Assembly: GCA_030762935.1 (NCBI GenBank)
Contig: CM060883.1
Coordinates: 31,366,501 to 31,430,500 of the forward strand
Direction of reading: 5' to 3'
DNA: 64,000 nucleotides
Origin: Hymenopus coronatus
Lineage: Eukaryota; Arthropoda; Insecta; Mantodea; Hymenopodidae
Shown: piece by piece, positions 57,801 through 63,800 of the stretch
Layout of the letters: each line of letters starts with the position of its first letter
How positions within the stretch are numbered: position 1 is the stretch's first letter
Position numbers and translations under genes: made by a program
The notes under the pieces: generated by a model
What the model was told of the DNA's origin: nothing
Seen by the model: only the letters and a program-made list of their open reading frames with translations
Database searches by the model: none

Positions 57801-60800
57801 GTTATTCAGAAAACAAATGCAAATGGAAGATAACTCCTAGTTTTCAATATTAATATTTTGGAAAAAAGCATCTTCTATTCAGGTAAATACAGTATTTCTT
57901 TTCCATAGCCTCTTTAGTATATTAACTTTGCTCTTTAACAATTGGGGGCCCGCCTGGGTAGTGTGGTGGTAGAGTGTATGCCTCACATTCAAAAGGTCGC
58001 GAGTTCGAATCTCTCTTAGGGTGAGTTACCCAGATAAGGTTTTTTTTGGGGGTTTTCCCTTATCCTGAGAAGACGAATGTCAAGTAACTTAAAGCTCCAT
58101 GGACCCCGAAATCATTTGAGCAGCATTTCACCAATTTCATTCATTGACCGATATGACCAACCAGATTAAAGGATGTTAAATTATTAAAAAAAAAATTGGG
58201 GAAGCTCGTTTGTACTTTGGACTTACACTGAAGTATTTTTGTATAGGCATGCAACTTTATTCTGGGCACCACAGACAAGCTGAAGTACCCACTTCTGGTG
58301 GATGCTCTGATAGAGATTCTCAATATCACAAACCAATGTAGTCCGAGTATAAAGCGAGGTGAGAAGCTGAGCTTTACTGGACTCTGCACCATCCAATATT
58401 GTTTTACCATCTGTTGGAGGTAAGTCTCCCATTTTGCAATCTGTAGCTATGCAAAAGTTTACTTCTGTTTATGTAGATATCTTTGAAATGAAAACTTATA
58501 TCAGATTGTGATCATAAATAAAGTAGTAATATTGAAATGACATTATAAATGTATTTTGTCTAATCTTTAAATGTGGTTGTCTAAAAAGTTAGGATAAATG
58601 GTAACAGGCCACAGTTGTGACCTGAATATACTGTGATATGCTTTCCTGCAAAGTTTTATTTTTTTCTTGGCAGCATCCAATATAATAATCATACATTTGC
58701 ATATTATTTTTCTAATGGTTCAATTAATAGGTGAGTGCTACTCCTGTATTGTGCAATGAAAAGTGGTAGTGCCATTAAAAGGAATAACCATTATAAAAAT
58801 GTTGCTTAAAAGTACATCATTTACTGGATAATACAATGATTACTGGACAATACCACAGAGAATTACTGGCTCAATTTGACAAGAAGTTGGCTTAGATTTC
58901 TAATGGTTCAATTAATAGGTGAGCGCTACTCCTGTTTTGTGCAATGAAAAGTGGTAGTGCCATTAAAAGGAATAACCATTATAAAAATGTTGCTTAAAAG
59001 TACATCATTTACTGGATAATAGAATGATTACTGGACAATACCACAGAGAATTACTGGCTCAATTTGACAAGAAGTTGGCTTAGAGGGTGCTGTTTGATCA
59101 CAATGCACCAGCACATTCATCCAGAGTTTTTGCTGCTAAGCTGCATGAATAGCTTGCCTCATCTAGTGTTCTGGAGTTTTTCTTGTTCCTAAACATGAAA
59201 TGGCTCATAGAAACAAAATTTAGAGGTCATAATTGAGACAGAGGCTCTGTCGCAAAGCTTGACAATTCCTATTTTTCATAGGAGTAAAAAAAAAATAGCA
59301 GGAATGTTGTGAGAAGTATACCGTCCTTGTATCGCATGTTAAGTGCTAGTTACATTTTCAGTATTGTCTCAAGAAGTAACTGTCAATATAGTTAAAATTT
59401 CTTACAAGAACTACCTATTTATAGTCCACAAAATGTTCATTACTTAAGATAACTATTACCATGTGTATGTTGGTAGATTGCTGCTGTTACTTCCACCTTC
59501 CACACCTTACATGGACAAGCTTGCTTTGGGTCAGGAAATTACATCTCCTTCCGTACTTCTTCATTCTCTAGTTTGGGGACCAAGATCTGCATACAAGACT
59601 TTCACTGGCTGGATGAAGGTAAGGGAGAATGATTTGTTTCACCAACCATTAACAAATGTAGGCCAATGTTCAACTAATGGTTTATTTAATGTTTGGTATA
59701 TTATCGACCATAATCATGTCAAAATAACGGTATATCATGACAGTTCCTACTGTAGTGGTTTGCAGCATTCTCTTTTCATTGGTTGCAGTTGTGCTTTGGA
59801 AACCAAAGAGAAGCATGTTAATTACCATACCTTACTAACTTGTGTTCCTAATCACAGTTTAGAAAGTGTGTTATTAAATAAGGTGTCATGATATATTATC
59901 ACCTAGCATAATGCCCTACTTTTGGTCTTACTTTCTGCAAGAGCATATTCAGTTGACTGTTATCAAAATTAAACTGTTGTACCACCTGCTGATCACTGTA
60001 CTACAATAATCATACAATAGTCATACTGAAAGTTGTGAACAACCTATTGTAAAGATTAAAATTCCAACAATGTAATGAGGACTGCAGGATCGTAATATAT
60101 AGACTTTAGATGTTGCCATATTGTAATGTAATTAGTTTCTATCATGTGACCACAGTCAGTATTTCTGAATGGCAGACATATATGTTTTATTTTAACAGCG
60201 TGATGTCATTGAATTTCTTGTTAAAGAGGGAAAATTTGATGCTGAATTTCACCTCAAACCTCAACATGCCAATGGAGATGTCTGCAGTGTTAGAGATGGG
60301 TAAAGGGGGAAGGACAGCATGACTCAAAAACAAACCTACAACTACCTTTACATAGAAAAATTTTCAAAAATATTTATTTTCTCAAAATGGCTCTAACATT
60401 TAGATCAAAATACAATTATGTTTAGGACATTTTTATTATAAAGAAAATGTATGTCTTGAATTTTCTGGGATTAGCTTCTGGAGACCTCTTCTTTCTGGAT
60501 GACTATTGTAGAACTTTTGTATAACTGATAAACCGTAAGAGGCAAAAGATTAAGACCAAAAAATGTGGATCTTGTTAAAACTACAATCTGTCACTTTTTT
60601 TTATGGTTAACCATTTCAGAGACATTCCAGGTTATTGATCTGAATTTTAAGTGACTTAAACTTTTCTCAAACAGGAGGTCATCTTTCTTTTTATCTCTTT
60701 TGTTTACACTCGGAAAGCAAAGAGAGCAGAATTCACATAGCGACTGACTTTTAAAGGATTTGACTGTCGCTTTAGCCTAGCATATTCTCTTATTTACCTA

Positions 60801-63800
60801 CTGCTTACGAAGAAGCAAATAATAAAACTAATTCTGCTAATGTTTACCTTGATTAGTTTGTAGTAGATAAAAGATTAACCTTTTTTGTAAGAAAAGTTTG
60901 TTTGCAAAACAGCTAGAGAAAGTCATGTGAATGGGACACACCCAATATTTTTTCTATGTATACGTTATATTTTCATGCACACTAAATATTTATAGTATCT
61001 GACAGATGTGGCTGATTTATTATTTGTTACTTGTGCCTTAAGGTGTTCTGGTAGCTGTCTCCATTCCGTCACTCCTGCAAATGCTGCCTTCATGATATTG
61101 TGTTCCTTGGTTTGTTTCTCAGCTGCTTTGGCTGGTGGTGCCAATGTTTGAGATCTTTGTTGGGAAATGAGTGGATTTGCAGTTGGAAATGAAAACACAT
61201 GTTGACTTCTTTTCTTCTTGTGATTTATTTACAATGGTTACCTCTTCTGTATTAATCGTTAATAATGTCTATCTTAAAATATCTGCTTTGCTTTACGTTA
61301 CCAAATGCTGTGTCCCATACTATTACTTTCTTCAAGTAATGTACTTGTAGGCGCTACATTGTTCCAGAAATGTGCATATTTTCAGACATTTGACTGACAT
61401 GGAATCGGCACTAACCACAGAAGTGCCCTTCTGAAGCCTAAATATCCCTTCCTATATAGCTGCAAAAATTATATTTTAGCCTATTGGCTAGAATTTTCTG
61501 CCAATCTTAACTTGGTCACTTGTCTTGTCTGCTACTGCTCCTCTCAGATTGAATAAGTCTGTCACATGATGCAAAAACAATACACATATCCCTTAAATCT
61601 TGGTTATATGGGAAAGCCCCTTTGAATTCACTTGTGACATGGTTGCATGCATCTTTCAGACAGAATAGACCTGGTTAGATAGATATTTACTCCCTCACCA
61701 AAAAACTCCAAACTGCTTCTTACTTTATACCAGCAAAGCCTTAAGTCTAAATAATATATAAATTCCCTTAAACACTGGAATACCAGATATAATTGTTTAC
61801 ATGTTTATGCTCTCATTGGATGTGTAAAAATGAGTATAATCAGTGCTAAAAATACTCCCTTAATTTTCTTTCGATAATAAATAATTTACATTTTATTCTG
61901 TGGTTAGTCTTTTGAAACAATGCAAAGGACAAAGGTACAAAAACATACCTGGGGCAGTTACATATATTCCCCTTCTACTGTCTCAAAAAGCTCTGTACAA
62001 AGAATATTATCTAAATACTCCTGGATGTATCATAATTATCTGTTTACAAGATGATATTAAATGCAAGATAGTCCCGTTTGGGATTTAGCTTATCTATATA
62101 AAAAAAAGTTATAATAATTTAATTTTTACATGAAATTTAAAGTGTAGGAAGTACACACATTTTGCACAAATTAACTATTAGTTCCCTTTTTTACCTAATT
62201 CAAATTTGCACAAAGATTTACATAATGGTGACAGGGAGAGAGGAAAATGGTATATCTATGTTGGGGAAAAAGTGATAAAGGCAATGGCAGCTCAGCTGCA
62301 ACAACAATGGTGGATAAGATTTTCTATTTTGACAAATTAATATAACACATTAGATTTTATTTAATCTGAATATATGCAAAATTTTATATGTGTGGGAGAG
62401 GAGAGAATTAGGTCTATTGTTAGATAACTTTATGATGTGAAATGAAACACACAACATCTTTTGCATACACCACAACTTTGTCAGTAATCTTTAACATTCT
62501 CCCATGCTTTGCCACTGCTGTACCTACAAAGTTTGAAACCCACATTTTCCCATATGGTATTCTGAAAGCATATATCATGAATGCAAGATAACTTCCAGTT
62601 CTCATTTTGGAAAAAAAGTATTGCTGTGTATTCAGATAAATATGGTATGTTCAGCAAATTGGTTTTTAGGTCCTTTTGAATAACATAAGTTTGTACATAT
62701 ACCATTGTACTTGAAGCTCAGCTCAAATATCTTTTTTCTATGAAAAGTAACATGGTATTATGAATTTTAGAGCTTTTATTAATAGTCTCTGTTTTTTCAC
62801 ATTTGTATAACAATTTCATACCTGTGTATACTAGGCAGCGTCAGTATTTTTTACTTTTTAAACCATTCTTTACAGCTGATACTTTCTAATTACCCTTTTG
62901 TGCATTCTGAATATTTTAATCATGTTGTTACTATTTTCCCATATTGCTTTATGTAGGTTATGATAGAGTGAAAATTTGAAAAAATATTCTAGTGTTAGAG
63001 AATTTAAATTTATGCTATGTTTTAGGACAAATCTCACATATTTTACTAAGAGCGTTGCTGAAGAATTGATGCTTTTTCCAATATAGATTATTCTCAACTC
63101 AAACATTTAGAAATTGTATATTAAATATATGCTTACTGACACCAACATCTAATTCAGTTTTTGGGTAGTTTATTGTAATGATAATTTAATATCGGTATCT
63201 TATCTTTGTTTTTTCTTCCTGTTAGCACAGTGGTAGCACACCTGCCTCTGGTGCAGGGTACCCAGGTTCGATTTCCAATATCAGCGTGCGGATTTTTTCC
63301 TCTGCTGGGAGGGAAATGGCAGCAACACTGCAGTATCATTTTTTCCTGATGTCATGATCAGGTTGTGGTCTGTACCACAGTTTCATCTCAGTCATTGACC
63401 AACCTTTGGTTTGAATACTCGTCATGTTTGTTTATGACCAGCTTATTAACATGAAACCAAATATTTATCTGTTTCAGGCTATTTTTTTTCAAGATTATTT
63501 TCATTATATCCTGAAATTAAGATGCTTTTGTCATCTGCAAGTCTTGAAACTTTTATGAAACTGTTCAGATGCTTCGTTCTGAGATTATTAATTGTAACAA
63601 TCCTTTTTAATAATTGTTTTCAGGATTGTCTAGTGAAACAAGGAATGTACACACAGTATGCTGAAACCCTGTTGAAAAATGTTGCAAAGACAGTGAACAA
63701 CCTCAAGTATGATGTCCAGGTAGCCAAAAACTGCATCACAAGACTTTGTCCCCAGGTGCAGAAGTCAGGTAACTAGCAGTTTACAGTACAACAGTAACAC

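Noticed and set aside
59619..59891. Extension of UBR4 exon 18 as coding
   Set aside because: The frame is open past the GTAAGG donor, but similarity to UBR4 ends exactly at the donor and exon 19 joins in phase.
63215..63290. Functional tRNA gene
   Set aside because: Boxes A and B are present but acceptor and anticodon stems do not pair; the same holds for the other tRNA-like heads, which are SINEs.
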